In this document: positions 55,425-63,749 of the stretch, in pieces
Numbering within the stretch: position 1 is the stretch's first letter
Layout of the letters: each line of letters starts with the position of its first letter
Assembly (NCBI RefSeq): GCF_001306115.1
Contig: NZ_LGCL01000015.1
Span: forward strand, 124,001-188,000
From: Ornatilinea apprima
Lineage (GTDB): Bacteria; Chloroflexota; Anaerolineae; Anaerolineales; Anaerolineaceae
Direction of reading: 5' to 3'
Length of the DNA: 64,000 nt
The notes under the pieces: generated by a model
What the model saw: only the letters and a program-made list of their open reading frames with translations
Database searches by the model: none
Told to the model about the DNA's origin: nothing
Program-made: the position numbers and the translations under genes

Positions 55425-55914
55425 ACCAACCTCATGGATCGCGCATCTGCGCTTTGTGAATAGGGGAAGAGATTTTTAACAATCGCAAAACAATTGTAGT
55501 CTGCCGCGCAAAGAATGTCAAACCCACCGTCACAAATCCCTCTCCATTCCCAAAGGCCAGCGTAGATGGCTATCGGTTCCGCAAAAATTCATCGGCCGCA
55601 GATTTCTCCACCCCAGAAAATGCGTTTTTCAGCATTTTGAGAAACGCTTGGCGTGGGTTCCGCCGCAGATAGCCGCCATCGGTTCCACTAAACCCAGTTG
55701 AATACGGGCTTCTCCCTCTGTCATCAAAACAAACGTTCCACCCTCAACGCCGCCTTACAATAGACCCCTCTCTTCCGTAAGGGCGGATGGCCATCCGCCC
55801 CTACCAGGGAGAATGGCAGTCCAGTATCTTGCATTAAGGCCGCCCAATGAAAACCTCCCTCCCTAAAGGGGTGGGGTCAAACGATTGCAAGGTTTCAATT
55901 TCAACATCCATATT
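55425..55914. other. Gene-free spacer upstream of tRNA-Phe
   Basis: About 490 nt with no credible ORF. It contains two related stretches, AGATGGCTATCGGTTCC (about 55566) and AGATAGCCGCCATCGGTTCC (about 55665), and a 20-bp perfect palindrome at 55781. Base composition is slightly lower in GC than the genes around it. It looks like accumulated repeat remnants. Confidence 0.6.
55778..55804. repeat. Perfect 20-bp palindrome
   Basis: GGGCGGATGGCCATCCGCCC at 55781-55800 is self-complementary with no loop; flanking GTAA and CCTAC extend the symmetry imperfectly. It may be one end or a remnant of a dispersed intergenic repeat. Confidence 0.7.
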
Positions 55915-55916
55915 GC

Positions 55917-55945
55917 TTGACAGGTCAGCCATGCGATAGTAGAAT
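55917..55945 (+). promoter_or_regulatory. tRNA-Phe promoter
   Basis: Consensus TTGACA (55917-55922), exactly 17 nt, then TAGAAT (55940-55945). It is the closest match to the sigma-70 consensus in the window and lies 30 nt before the tRNA. Confidence 0.85.
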
Positions 55946-55974
55946 TTGTCTATCCAAACGCAATACCGTCTCAC

Positions 55975-56047
55975 GCCGAGATAGCTCAGTTGGTAGAGCA
56001 CGCGACTGAAAATTGCGGTGTCGACAGTTCGATCCTGTCTCTCGGCA
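55975..56047 (+). tRNA. tRNA-Phe (anticodon GAA)
   Basis: All four stems form: acceptor GCCGAGA (55975-55981) with TCTCGGC (56040-56046), D arm GCTC...GAGC, anticodon stem CGCGA with TTGCG (one G-U pair), and T arm GACAG-TTCGATC-CTGTC. The anticodon loop CTGAAAA gives GAA, reading Phe codons. The discriminator is A. CCA is not encoded, since CAA follows. It has its own promoter and terminator, so it is a single-tRNA transcript. Confidence 0.97.
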
Positions 56048-56049
56048 CA

Positions 56050-56082
56050 AACGCACCTCAAGTGAGGTGCGTTTTCTTTTTC
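56050..56082 (+). terminator. Terminator of tRNA-Phe
   Basis: AACGCACCTCA (56050-56060) pairs with TGAGGTGCGTT (56063-56073), followed by TTTCTTTTTCC. Confidence 0.9.
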
Positions 56083-56105
56083 CGTGATTCTCCCACTTTA
56101 TTTGA

Positions 56106-56111
56106 TACAAT
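56106..56111 (+). promoter_or_regulatory. Extended -10 box of the 3D-domain gene
   Basis: TGATACAAT ends only 9 nt before the ATG at 56121. Transcription would start at or within three bases of the start codon, so the mRNA should be leaderless or nearly so; no ribosome site is seen. Confidence 0.55.
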
Positions 56112-56120
56112 CACCATACC

Positions 56121-57506
56121 ATGAAAAAATGGATGGCATATTCGATCACAGCACTCCTCTGCCTCGGCGGGCTTTTTCTGCTCTTCACCGGAATCCGCCG
56201 CCCGGCAGAAATTTTCATTGAAAACCAACGCTTCATCGTGCAGACCCGCGCCCTCACCGTTGGTCAGGCGCTGCGCGACGGCGGCGTAACCCTCGCCCCG
56301 CAAGACCGCGTGAACCCGCCGGTGGGTGCGCTGCTCGCCTGGCAGCCGGTCATCCGCGTGCAAAAGGCCAGCCAGGTCAACCTGTTCACCGGCGATAGTC
56401 TCACCGCCGCCCTCCACGCTGTCGAGCGCATCCCCGCCAATCTACTGGGCGCGCAAGGCATTCGCCTTTACCCCCACGACCGCCTGCTGTGGAACGGCGA
56501 GCCCATCGACCCCCTGCGGCCTCTTCCTCTTGCCCAGGTCTACAACCTGCAGCTCATTCCCGCTCAAAAAGCGGCCATCACCACCCCCACCGGGCAGACC
56601 GTTACTGCCTATACCGCTGCCCAAACCGTGGCGCAGGCACTGGCAGACGCGGGCATTTCCATCTCGCCTGCGCTGGATGTCCAACCACCCCTCGACGCGC
56701 CGTTGCCCTCTCCGCCGCAGATTCGCATCCAGCAGGGGCGCGAGCTGCGCGTGCAGGTCGCCGACCGCGAGTTGCTCACCTTTACGCACGCCCAAACTGT
56801 CGGCCAGGCGCTCGCCCAGGCCGGTGTTGCCCTGCAAAGCCTCGATTACAGCCAGCCGCCCGAAAGCGCCAGCCTGCCCGCCGACGGCCGCGTGCGCGTG
56901 GTGCGCGTGCGCGAAGAAATCCTCCTCGAGCAGCAGCCCATCCCCTTTGACAACGAACTGGTTCCCGACCCCGACCTGGAACTGGACCAGCGCCGCGTGG
57001 TTGAACCCGGCCAGTACGGCATCGAAGTCAGCCGCGTCAGCGTGCGCTACGAAGACGGCCAGGAAGTATCGCGCCAGACCGAAGAAACCTGGACGGCATC
57101 ACAGCCGGTGACCCAAAAAATGGGCTACGGCACCAAAATCGAAATCCGCACCCTCGACACCCTCTCCGGTCCCATCGAATATTGGCGCGCCGTTACCGTC
57201 TACGCCACCTCGTATTCTCCCTGCCGCTCCGGCACCAATACCTGCTACAATGGCACCGCCTCCGGCCTGCCGGTCCAGCGCGGCGTGATCGGCGTTACCC
57301 GCGCCTGGTACAATTGGATGGTTGGCCAGGGCGTCTATATCCCCGGCTACGGCCCGGCCGTCGTCGCCGATGTGGGCGGCGGCGTCCCCGGCACGCATTG
57401 GATTGACCTGGGCTTCACGGATGACGACTATGAAGCCTGGCACAGCAACGTAACCCTTTATTTTCTGACCCCGGTTCCCGAAAACATACCATGGATTCTT
57501 CCTTAG
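56121..57506 (+). CDS. DUF348/G5/3D-domain cell-wall protein (YabE/Rpf-related)
   Basis: A 461-aa secreted or membrane-anchored protein. After an N-terminal helix (YSITALLCLGGLFLLFTGI) come three DUF348-type repeats recognisable by TVGQALRDGGVTLAPQD, TVAQALADAGISISPALD and TVGQALAQAGVALQSLD. A G5 domain follows (~300-350, VSVRYEDGQEVSRQTEETWTASQPVTQKMGYGT), and a C-terminal 3D domain with TVYATSYSPC and VADVGGGVPGTHWIDLGF, whose Asp residues give the domain its name. The 3D fold is that of lytic transglycosylases such as MltA, so peptidoglycan remodelling is expected. The end overlaps rsmA by 16 nt, as yabE-like genes often neighbour rsmA (ksgA). Confidence 0.93.
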   Translation: MKKWMAYSITALLCLGGLFLLFTGIRRPAEIFIENQRFIVQTRALTVGQALRDGGVTLAPQDRVNPPVGALLAWQPVIRVQKASQVNLFTGDSLTAALHAVERIPANLLGAQGIRLYPHDRLLWNGEPIDPLRPLPLAQVYNLQLIPAQKAAITTPTGQTVTAYTAAQTVAQALADAGISISPALDVQPPLDAPLPSPPQIRIQQGRELRVQVADRELLTFTHAQTVGQALAQAGVALQSLDYSQPPESASLPADGRVRVVRVREEILLEQQPIPFDNELVPDPDLELDQRRVVEPGQYGIEVSRVSVRYEDGQEVSRQTEETWTASQPVTQKMGYGTKIEIRTLDTLSGPIEYWRAVTVYATSYSPCRSGTNTCYNGTASGLPVQRGVIGVTRAWYNWMVGQGVYIPGYGPAVVADVGGGVPGTHWIDLGFTDDDYEAWHSNVTLYFLTPVPENIPWILP

Positions 57507-58351
57507 ATATTCCACCCCTCAACCCCGTCGCCCTGCTGAAAGCGCACCAGCTCAACCCCAAAAAGGGATTGGGGCAGAACTTTCTGATCGACGCCAGCGC
57601 CCTGAAGAAAATCGTTACCGCGGCCGAAGTCTCACCCGACGACTGCGTTTTGGAAATCGGTCCCGGTCTCGGCAGCCTCACCCGCTACCTGGCCCAATCC
57701 TGCCGCCGCCTTGTCGCCGTGGAGCTTGACCATCACCTGGTGCCCATCTTGCGCGAGGTTGTTTCTCCCTGGCCCAATGTCGAAATCGTCGAAGGCGACA
57801 TCCTCCAGCAGGATCCCGTCCAACTGATCAACGAAGATGGCTACCTGGTGGTCGCCAACATTCCCTACTACATCACCTCGGCCGTCATCCGCCACCTGCT
57901 CGAAAGCCAGGTCAAACCTGCCCGCATGGTTCTCACCATGCAGCTGGAAGTCGCCCAGCGCATCTGCGCCCAACCCGGCGACCTCAGCCTGCTGGCGCTC
58001 AGCATTCAGGTTTACGGCGCGCCGCGCAGCGTGCTGCGCATTCCGGCGGGTGCGTTTTACCCCGCCCCCAAAGTGGACTCGGCCACCCTGCGCGTCGATC
58101 TCTACCCGCAGCCGCTCATTCCCACCGACCAAATCGAAGTCTTTTTCCGCCTGGCCAAAGCTGGTTTCTCGCAAAAACGCAAAACCCTGCGCAACGCCAT
58201 GTCGGGCGGGCTGGCCCTGCCGCGCGAGCAGGTGGAGCAGTTCCTGGCCAACGCCAACATCGACCCGCAGCGCCGCGCCGAGACCCTATCCATCCCCGAG
58301 TGGAAAGACGTTACCGCCGCCTTCATCAACGCGAAGAACCCATCTGCATAA
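57491..58351 (+). CDS. rsmA: 16S rRNA (adenine1518-N6/adenine1519-N6)-dimethyltransferase
   Basis: RsmA (KsgA) dimethylates two adenines in helix 45 of 16S rRNA late in 30S assembly. The 286-aa protein shows KKGLGQNFLIDASALKKIV at residue ~17, SAM loop LEIGPGLGSLTRYL, catalytic-type NIPYYITSAVI, and the C-terminal RKTLRNAMSGG. All are intact and length is normal. The ATG lies inside the end of the 3D-domain gene, so the two are translationally linked. A terminator follows directly. Confidence 0.97.
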   Translation: MDSSLDIPPLNPVALLKAHQLNPKKGLGQNFLIDASALKKIVTAAEVSPDDCVLEIGPGLGSLTRYLAQSCRRLVAVELDHHLVPILREVVSPWPNVEIVEGDILQQDPVQLINEDGYLVVANIPYYITSAVIRHLLESQVKPARMVLTMQLEVAQRICAQPGDLSLLALSIQVYGAPRSVLRIPAGAFYPAPKVDSATLRVDLYPQPLIPTDQIEVFFRLAKAGFSQKRKTLRNAMSGGLALPREQVEQFLANANIDPQRRAETLSIPEWKDVTAAFINAKNPSA

Positions 58352-58384
58352 AAAAAGCCGCCTCAAAAAAGGCGGCCTGCTTTG
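58350..58384. terminator. Bidirectional terminator after rsmA
   Basis: GCCGCC (58357-58362) pairs with GGCGGC (58371-58376). T-rich sequence follows on the minus strand (seven T) and, more weakly, on the plus strand. Confidence 0.78.
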
Positions 58385-58401
58385 TTTTGGTTTGATCAGC
58401 C

Positions 58402-59124
58402 TCAGCGGCCTAAATCGCGGTACATTTTCGCCAGCTGCCACACGCGCAGCGCGGCTTCCACCTGAATGCGGAAAGACATCTTGGACTGACCCCAGCGCCG
58501 GTCGGCAAAATAGATCGGAATCTCTTTGAATTTGTAACCCAGCTTGGTGGCCACATAAGACATCTCCACCTGGAAGATATAGCCGTTCGAGCGCACGCGC
58601 TCCAGCGGCATGCCTTGCAACGTCTCGCGCCGCCACAGCTTGAATCCTCCGGTAACATCGCGCAGCGACATGCCTAAAATGGTGCGCGCGTAGAAATTGC
58701 CAAACCCCGACAGTGCCTTGCGCCAGAACGGCCAGCGCTCATCCAGGCTGCCGCCGGGTACATAGCGCGAGCCCAAAACCACATCACAGGTCTCCAGCGT
58801 TTTCACCAGTTCTAAAACCTTTTCGACCGGGTGCGAGAAATCCGCGTCCATTTGTCCGATGGCCTCTGCGCCCTGCTCGATGGCCTTATGAAAACCCTGA
58901 ATATAGGCCGTGCCCAGTCCCTGTTTGCCTGCCCGGTGCATCACGCTCACCCGTCCGGGGTACTGCTGGCACAATTCTTCGGCGATCTGGCCGGTGCCGT
59001 CCGGGCTGTTATCGTCCACCACCAGCAGACTTAATTCTGGCAGGGGCAGCGCGAAAAGCGCGGCGGCCAGCTTGGGCAAGTTCTCAGCTTCATTGTAAGT
59101 TGGGATAACGATTGTAGTTTTCAA
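58402..59124 (-). CDS. Polyprenol monophosphomannose synthase-like glycosyltransferase (GT2)
   Basis: A 240-aa GT2 enzyme similar to soluble dolichol-phosphate mannose synthase: TTIVIPTYNEAENLPKL, VDDNSPDGTGQIAEEL, QMDADFSHPVEKV (metal/donor site), DVVLGSRYVPGG, and FKEIPIYFADRRWGQSKMS. It transfers mannose (or another hexose) from a GDP-type donor to polyprenyl phosphate at the inner face of the membrane. It has no C-terminal membrane helices, so it is the DPM1-like soluble type. Its product could feed the PIG-V-like enzyme at 25869. The likely start is TTG 59124, overlapping the regulator's stop (TTGA); ATG 59154 is the alternative. Confidence 0.9.
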   Translation of the reverse strand: MKTTIVIPTYNEAENLPKLAAALFALPLPELSLLVVDDNSPDGTGQIAEELCQQYPGRVSVMHRAGKQGLGTAYIQGFHKAIEQGAEAIGQMDADFSHPVEKVLELVKTLETCDVVLGSRYVPGGSLDERWPFWRKALSGFGNFYARTILGMSLRDVTGGFKLWRRETLQGMPLERVRSNGYIFQVEMSYVATKLGYKFKEIPIYFADRRWGQSKMSFRIQVEAALRVWQLAKMYRDLGR

Positions 59125-59984
59125 TTTCCATCCTGTTTGCACAACCGCGAGCATTCATCCACAATGGCTTGTCCATCCCCCCAGGCCGCGCGCGCTGCCA
59201 GCAATTGCACGCTGACCGTCAGGCGCTTGCCTTCAAATGTCCCCGCCGAGAGATCCTGGTCGCGGTAGAAGTATTGAAATGACTGCTCCAGTTTTTGTTC
59301 GATCCTGGCTTTCACGTCGGCGGCGCGTTCGCGGGGAACCCCCGCCAGCACACACCAATCATCCAGATGCCCCAAAAAGGGCAGGAGCGCGTCAGATGGT
59401 TGAATTATATCCCGAATAATCAAAGTTGTCGCCCGCAGCAGATCATCCGCCGCGATAAATCCGTAAATCTCACGAAACTGCTGGCTGTTCTCCACCCGCA
59501 TCACCAGCGCGGACCAGTCCTGCTGCCCGGCCAGCCGGTCCAACCGCTCTTTCAAAGCCGTTCCCATCACCAGCCCGCTGACCGGGTGCTGCACAGCCGC
59601 GCGCTGCGCCCTGGCCAGCGTGTTTTGCACCCTTAAGAGCAGTTCCTCAACATCAAACGGCTTGGTTATGTAATCATCCGCATGCAAAGCCAGGCCTTGC
59701 AGGCGAGCTTCGCGTTCTCGCCGTTCAGTTAAGAATATCACCGGGGTATAGCGTGTGGACACATGCTCGCGCATGCGCTCCAACACTTCAAAACCGTCAA
59801 TATCTGGCAGGCGCACATCCAGAATGACCAGGTCTGGCCGCTTGGCTCTCGCCGACCGGACGCCGTCTTCCCCCCAATTCTCCGTGACCACCTGGTATCC
59901 CGCTGAGCGCAAAAACGCGCCCAGCATTTCCGCGATATCCTGATCATCTTCAACAATCAGAATAGTAGGCGCAATGTCTTTCAA
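59121..59984 (-). CDS. Response regulator with degenerate GGDEF-like domain
   Basis: A 287-aa regulator. The receiver (~7-125) is complete: VEDDQD, phospho-acceptor D56 in LVILDVRLPDIDG, T in FLTE, K in YITKPFD. The second half (~145-285) resembles a GGDEF fold by length and pattern (GTALKERLDRLAGQQDWSALVMRVENSQQFREIYG), but the active-site GG[D/E]EF is replaced by LGHLDDW, so it cannot be a diguanylate cyclase in the usual way. It may bind a ligand or a partner. The start is TTG 59984, with AAGGAG just upstream. It lies 8 nt behind the V4R gene. Confidence 0.88.
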   Translation of the reverse strand: MKDIAPTILIVEDDQDIAEMLGAFLRSAGYQVVTENWGEDGVRSARAKRPDLVILDVRLPDIDGFEVLERMREHVSTRYTPVIFLTERREREARLQGLALHADDYITKPFDVEELLLRVQNTLARAQRAAVQHPVSGLVMGTALKERLDRLAGQQDWSALVMRVENSQQFREIYGFIAADDLLRATTLIIRDIIQPSDALLPFLGHLDDWCVLAGVPRERAADVKARIEQKLEQSFQYFYRDQDLSAGTFEGKRLTVSVQLLAARAAWGDGQAIVDECSRLCKQDGN

Positions 59985-59992
59985 GTGCTCCT

Positions 59993-60625
59993 TTACCCAA
60001 TGGGTTCCTTAAACACCACAAAATTGCAGACCTCATCACCGGCCGCATGGCACGCCGATTGGCTGACACGAAATTCATTCCCACCCGACACCCACTTCAG
60101 GCCTTCTTGCAGCAGGCCCACCGCCATGAAGCATGCCGGTTTGTCCACCGTGCGGCCCCAACATACCGGGCAGCGATGAATGGTATACAAATAATGATCT
60201 TCAAATTCCTGCACGGTAGAAAGCTGGTCGCTGGTGGTGGTGAAGACCTTCGCCATCGCCGGCAGGCCGATGCGCAGCTTGGCCTCCAGTTTCAACACCT
60301 TGAACGCCAGATCGCCCGCCCCAGCCAGCGCGCCAAAATTGCGCAGCCCCTCGGCAAAGGCCGCCCGCCCGGCGCGCAGCGCCAGACCGCGCCCGCCCCG
60401 CGGACCGTACATCTCTTCCAGCGCGCCATTGATCGCCGAAAAATCGGCAAAATCAAATTCGCGGTTCAGATTGTCGGGGGGGTAATTGCCAATTAAGTGC
60501 TGGAGCTGTGCCAGGTTCAAAATAGCGTTCACACCATTTTTACCCATCACATCTTCCAGCGCCATTAACAGGATTCTGGGAATTTTGTTGGGATAGTACA
60601 ACCCGCTCTTGGGGATGGGTTCCAT
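59993..60625 (-). CDS. V4R-domain protein
   Basis: A 210-aa protein with a V4R (4-vinyl reductase) domain in its second half. This small-molecule-binding fold is related to bacteriochlorophyll proteins BchJ/XylR-type sensors. Cys residues cluster as HRCPVCWGR, KPACFMAVG and SACHAAGDEVCNFVVFKE, the usual metal- or ligand-binding pattern of the family. The N-terminus (YYPNKIPRILLMALEDVMG) matches the helical cap of stand-alone V4R proteins. It lies 18 nt behind the Roadblock gene and 8 nt before the regulator, so it is the middle of a signalling operon. Confidence 0.88.
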   Translation of the reverse strand: MEPIPKSGLYYPNKIPRILLMALEDVMGKNGVNAILNLAQLQHLIGNYPPDNLNREFDFADFSAINGALEEMYGPRGGRGLALRAGRAAFAEGLRNFGALAGAGDLAFKVLKLEAKLRIGLPAMAKVFTTTSDQLSTVQEFEDHYLYTIHRCPVCWGRTVDKPACFMAVGLLQEGLKWVSGGNEFRVSQSACHAAGDEVCNFVVFKEPIG

Positions 60626-60643
60626 ATTATTTTTCGCCTGTCT

Positions 60644-61015
60644 CTAGATCATTTTCGTCAGGTCTTCAGCCGCGCGGCGCATATCCAGGAAGAGCAGGCC
60701 GAGCTTGGCCTGTTCGCGCGCCAGCGCCGTCAGCACGGCTTCTTCACCCACCGACATTAAAACCACGTATCCCTTTTCGCCTTTGATATACACCTGGTCA
60801 AGCGAACCGCGTCCCAGCTCATTGGCAATCCGCTCGCCCAGCGACAGCATCGCCGCCGACATCGCCGATACCCGGTCTTCTTCCACGCCTTGCGGCAGCG
60901 CCGATGCAATCGTCAGGCCATCCACACTCACAATCGCGGAGGCTTCAATGTCTGGCGATGAGGCCTGCAGCTCGCGCAATCGTTCTACCATCATTTGGGT
61001 GCGTGACTTGGTCAA
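60644..61015 (-). CDS. Roadblock/LC7-domain protein
   Basis: A 123-aa single Roadblock/LC7 domain, the fold of MglB, which controls small GTPases of the MglA type. Recognisable parts are ASAIVSVDGLTIASALPQGVEEDRVSAMSAAMLSLGERIANELG and VYIKGEKGYVVLMSVGEEAVLTALARE. No GTPase gene is next to it. It opens the operon Roadblock, V4R, regulator, mannosyltransferase. The start is TTG 61015, six nt after AAAGGAG. Confidence 0.92.
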   Translation of the reverse strand: MTKSRTQMMVERLRELQASSPDIEASAIVSVDGLTIASALPQGVEEDRVSAMSAAMLSLGERIANELGRGSLDQVYIKGEKGYVVLMSVGEEAVLTALAREQAKLGLLFLDMRRAAEDLTKMI

Positions 61016-61358
61016 GGCTGCACTCCTTTGCGTAATTTAGTTCGTATCAAACCAAATTCTATTGTAGACCAGCGAAATTTTAATGTCAAGCAAGCCTCAA
61101 TTTCCCTCTCATTTTGTTAAGTAATCGAAAAGTCTCCCTCACCGGCTCATCTTCCAGCAAGGATCAGTTTGGGGGGCGCTGAGCAGGAAAGCAGCCCATC
61201 CACACAGCCCACCTTTGGAGTTCAGACCCCTGTCCGGGCAGGCGGGGGTCTCAAGACGCGGTATAATCAACCTTGCGCCCGCCACAACCCTTGAGCTTTG
61301 GCGCGAATCCTCGTACAATACCATCAATATCGACATAAACTGTCTGGTTTTTAGAAAA
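61016..61358. other. Divergent intergenic region with hairpin and -10 box
   Basis: This 343-nt gap lies between the Roadblock operon and the L,D-transpeptidase gene. It contains GACCCCTG...CAGGCGGGGGTC, a hairpin at 61225-61250, and a TATAAT at 61262-61267 that can serve the plus-strand gene with a ~90-nt leader. No ORF in it looks real. Confidence 0.5.
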
Positions 61359-62549
61359 ATGAACTTAATGAACAAACACTCCATTTTGATCGCGTTCTTC
61401 GCGGCCCTCTTGCTTGCCGGGCTTTCCTTTTTACCGGTATCCGCCGACGACGCCCAGCCCACCGGAAGCAGCGAACCTTATTTCGGCCAGGTGCTCTGCC
61501 TGCCGGGCGCGCAGTTGGGCGCGCAGTCTGATTGTCTCGCCCTCGGGCCCAGTCAGGTGTTGACCAGCCTGGCCAAACGCGGCATTGAATACCCCTTCAA
61601 ACCGCTGCCCGCCACCCGGCCTGACCCTTCACTCAACAATGCCGGCATTTACATTGCCAAAATCAATATCCCCAAAGATGAACAGGCCAAAATTTTCAGT
61701 TCCCTCGAAGACGCCGCCAGCGGAGCCAACCCCAGCGGCTACCTGGAAGCCGGCCGCAATATCTACGTTTCTTACATTCAACAGGCTGATGTCAACGGCG
61801 GCCATTACCTGCTGCTCAAAGACGGCGGCTGGGTGCGCGCTTCTCCCCTGGCAGCCTCAGCCAGCTATTTCCAGGGCCTCCTCTTCCACGAGAACCCCAC
61901 CACCCCCTTCGGCTGGATTGTTGAACCAGTGATCACCCGCAGCGCGCCCAGCTACGCCGCCCCTGAAGATGGGCGCTCCCTGGCCCGCGAAAATGCCGTG
62001 CAAATTTTTGACATGGTCGACGATGGAACCACAAAATGGTACATGGTTGGCCTGAACGAATGGGTGGAACGCCGCTATATTCGCGAGTTCCAGTTCAACC
62101 CCAACCCACCTCAAGGTGTTACCAATAATCGCTGGATTGACGTGAACCTCTACGAGCAGACCATCGGCGTTTACGAAAACGGCCGACTGCTGTTTGCTAC
62201 CCTCATCGCCAGCGGCGGCGACCCCTACTTCACCCGCCCCGGCCTTTTCCAGATTTACGAGAAAAAACCCACTGAAAACATGTCCGGCGCTTTTGAAGCT
62301 GACCGCTCGGATTATTATCTCTTCCAGGACGTGCCCTGGACCATGTACTTTGACGAAGCCCGCGCGCTGCACGGCGCGTACTGGCGCGCCAACTTCGGCT
62401 ACCCCGAAACACACGGCTGCGTCAACCTGTCGCTGGGCGATGCCAACTGGCTTTTCCATTGGGCCAACGAAGGCGATTGGGTTTACGTTCACGACCCGTC
62501 TGGCCTCACCCCTACCGACCCCAGTCTCTACACCGCGGGTGGAGCCTGA
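61359..62549 (+). CDS. L,D-transpeptidase (YkuD domain), secreted
   Basis: A 396-aa protein with signal peptide (SILIAFFAALLLAGLSFLPVSA) and a C-terminal YkuD domain at about residues 255-380: WIDVNLYEQTIGVYENGRLLFATLIASGG, DVPWTMYFDEARALHGAYW, and active-site HGCVNLSLGDANWLF with catalytic Cys. The usual R after HGC[VI] is Asn here, a variation common in this subgroup. These enzymes form 3-3 peptidoglycan cross-links or attach proteins to it. Residues ~30-250 are a separate domain with an SH3-like part. ATG 61359 and 61368 are both possible starts; the longer frame from 61215 precedes the promoter. Confidence 0.92.
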   Translation: MNLMNKHSILIAFFAALLLAGLSFLPVSADDAQPTGSSEPYFGQVLCLPGAQLGAQSDCLALGPSQVLTSLAKRGIEYPFKPLPATRPDPSLNNAGIYIAKINIPKDEQAKIFSSLEDAASGANPSGYLEAGRNIYVSYIQQADVNGGHYLLLKDGGWVRASPLAASASYFQGLLFHENPTTPFGWIVEPVITRSAPSYAAPEDGRSLARENAVQIFDMVDDGTTKWYMVGLNEWVERRYIREFQFNPNPPQGVTNNRWIDVNLYEQTIGVYENGRLLFATLIASGGDPYFTRPGLFQIYEKKPTENMSGAFEADRSDYYLFQDVPWTMYFDEARALHGAYWRANFGYPETHGCVNLSLGDANWLFHWANEGDWVYVHDPSGLTPTDPSLYTAGGA

Positions 62550-62632
62550 TCGCTCACCGCAACGCAGAATCCATTTCGGCGCGCCCAACTTCAGGCGCGC
62601 CGCTCTTTTTCTAACCGGGCATTCGGGTTTAT

Positions 62633-63676
62633 TTATGGGGCCACAAACAAGGTCATGCTGGAAAGCGCCACCGTTCCGGGAATGCGGTTGACGCTCTCTT
62701 GGCGGATCACCAGCCGCACACCGGTGATCTCGCTGACAGTGTATTCAATCTCCACCCCAAACGGGGTGTGGCTTAAGTCGCCCGTTGGCGCGGGCACCTG
62801 AATGCGGTTTGAGCCGACCACATTTCCCTGCTCGTCCACCAGTTCCAGAATCAGCGGGCTTTCGTTCACTGGCCGCGCCACACCACTCACCCACATCAGC
62901 CCCCCGCTCACCAGACTATCCTCTTTCGGGTAGCGAATCAGGTACGGTTCCATTTCAATCAGCGAGGGGGTGGTCTCATTGCTCCCCAGAGAAAGCAGCA
63001 CCAGGTCCACCGAAGAGACGGCCATGCTGCGCCCAAACTCGTCTTTGGTACTCATCACCAGCCGCGCCGTCTCGGCCACTCCGCTGATCTCAAAGTCAAT
63101 CAATGGCGCGATCCAGAAGCGCTGGTACAGCGAACTGCGGTAGTCCAAGGCCTGGCTGGCCACCGTCCGGCCATCCTCGCCAATCAAATCCAAGTAGACA
63201 ATCCCATCCATCCCGCGCGTAACCATTGCTTCCATCTGGTACGGAGAAAGAATCTTGGAAAGCAGCCCTGGCCGGGTAATCATCAGGCTGGCTCTGGGCG
63301 GCGTGGGCGTAGGGGTAATGGTGGGGGTGGCGGTTGGCCGGCGGGTGCGCGTGGGCAGCGGACCGCGCGTTGCGGTGGGCGCGAAAATTGTCTCCACCAG
63401 TTGCGTATCATCTGGGGTGGGGGTAATAGCATCTGTCGGGGTATGGCTGGGCAGCACCTGAACCGTCTCGGTGGGCGGCTCTGGCGTGTACGTGGGCGGC
63501 ACCACCGGCGTATCTGTTGCCGGCTCACCGGCAGCCGCGGCGAGCGTGGCCGAAGCGGTAGGCAGCACCGAAGCCGTCGCGCCCATTGGCGCGGGCATCA
63601 GCGCGGCTGGCCGCGTGCAAGCCGCCAGCAGTAGAATGCCCAGGGAGAGCCATCCGCCAGCTTTGAATGCCTTCAT
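62633..63676 (-). CDS. Lipoprotein with Thr/Pro linker and Gmad2-like C-terminal domain
   Basis: A 347-aa lipoprotein. Signal peptide with lipobox LLAAC is at the start, then a long Thr/Pro/Ala linker (~20-130) such as TPTPDDTQ and PTATPTITPTPTP. Two beta-rich domains follow: ~130-235 (ITRPGLLSKILSPYQMEAMV) and ~240-347 (DSLVSGGLMWVSGVARPVNESPLILELVDEQGNVVG, SHTPFGVEIEYTV), the latter like Gmad2 immunoglobulin-like domains of spore and envelope proteins. Function is unknown. A TATAAT lies at 63689-63684, overlapping the earlier ATGs 63685 and 63682, so the ATG at 63676, right at the predicted transcription start, is the likely one and the mRNA is probably leaderless. Confidence 0.82.
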   Translation of the reverse strand: MKAFKAGGWLSLGILLLAACTRPAALMPAPMGATASVLPTASATLAAAAGEPATDTPVVPPTYTPEPPTETVQVLPSHTPTDAITPTPDDTQLVETIFAPTATRGPLPTRTRRPTATPTITPTPTPPRASLMITRPGLLSKILSPYQMEAMVTRGMDGIVYLDLIGEDGRTVASQALDYRSSLYQRFWIAPLIDFEISGVAETARLVMSTKDEFGRSMAVSSVDLVLLSLGSNETTPSLIEMEPYLIRYPKEDSLVSGGLMWVSGVARPVNESPLILELVDEQGNVVGSNRIQVPAPTGDLSHTPFGVEIEYTVSEITGVRLVIRQESVNRIPGTVALSSMTLFVAP

Positions 63677-63683
63677 GCTCATC

Positions 63684-63689
63684 ATTATA
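63684..63689 (-). promoter_or_regulatory. -10 box of the lipoprotein gene
   Basis: TATAAT on the minus strand, ending 7 nt before the ATG at 63676. Confidence 0.5.
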
Positions 63690-63749
63690 AACGGATTTCT
63701 TCCCCGCCGTACTTTGCAGATTGGAAAACCGCCGGCCTTGCCCCCGAGG

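Noticed and set aside
55975..56047. tRNA-Phe as an integration site
   Set aside because: No integrase, no repeated 3' end of the tRNA, and no foreign-looking island on either side.
55834..56110. Short minus-strand ORFs across the tRNA gene
   Set aside because: They translate the tRNA and its terminator backwards.
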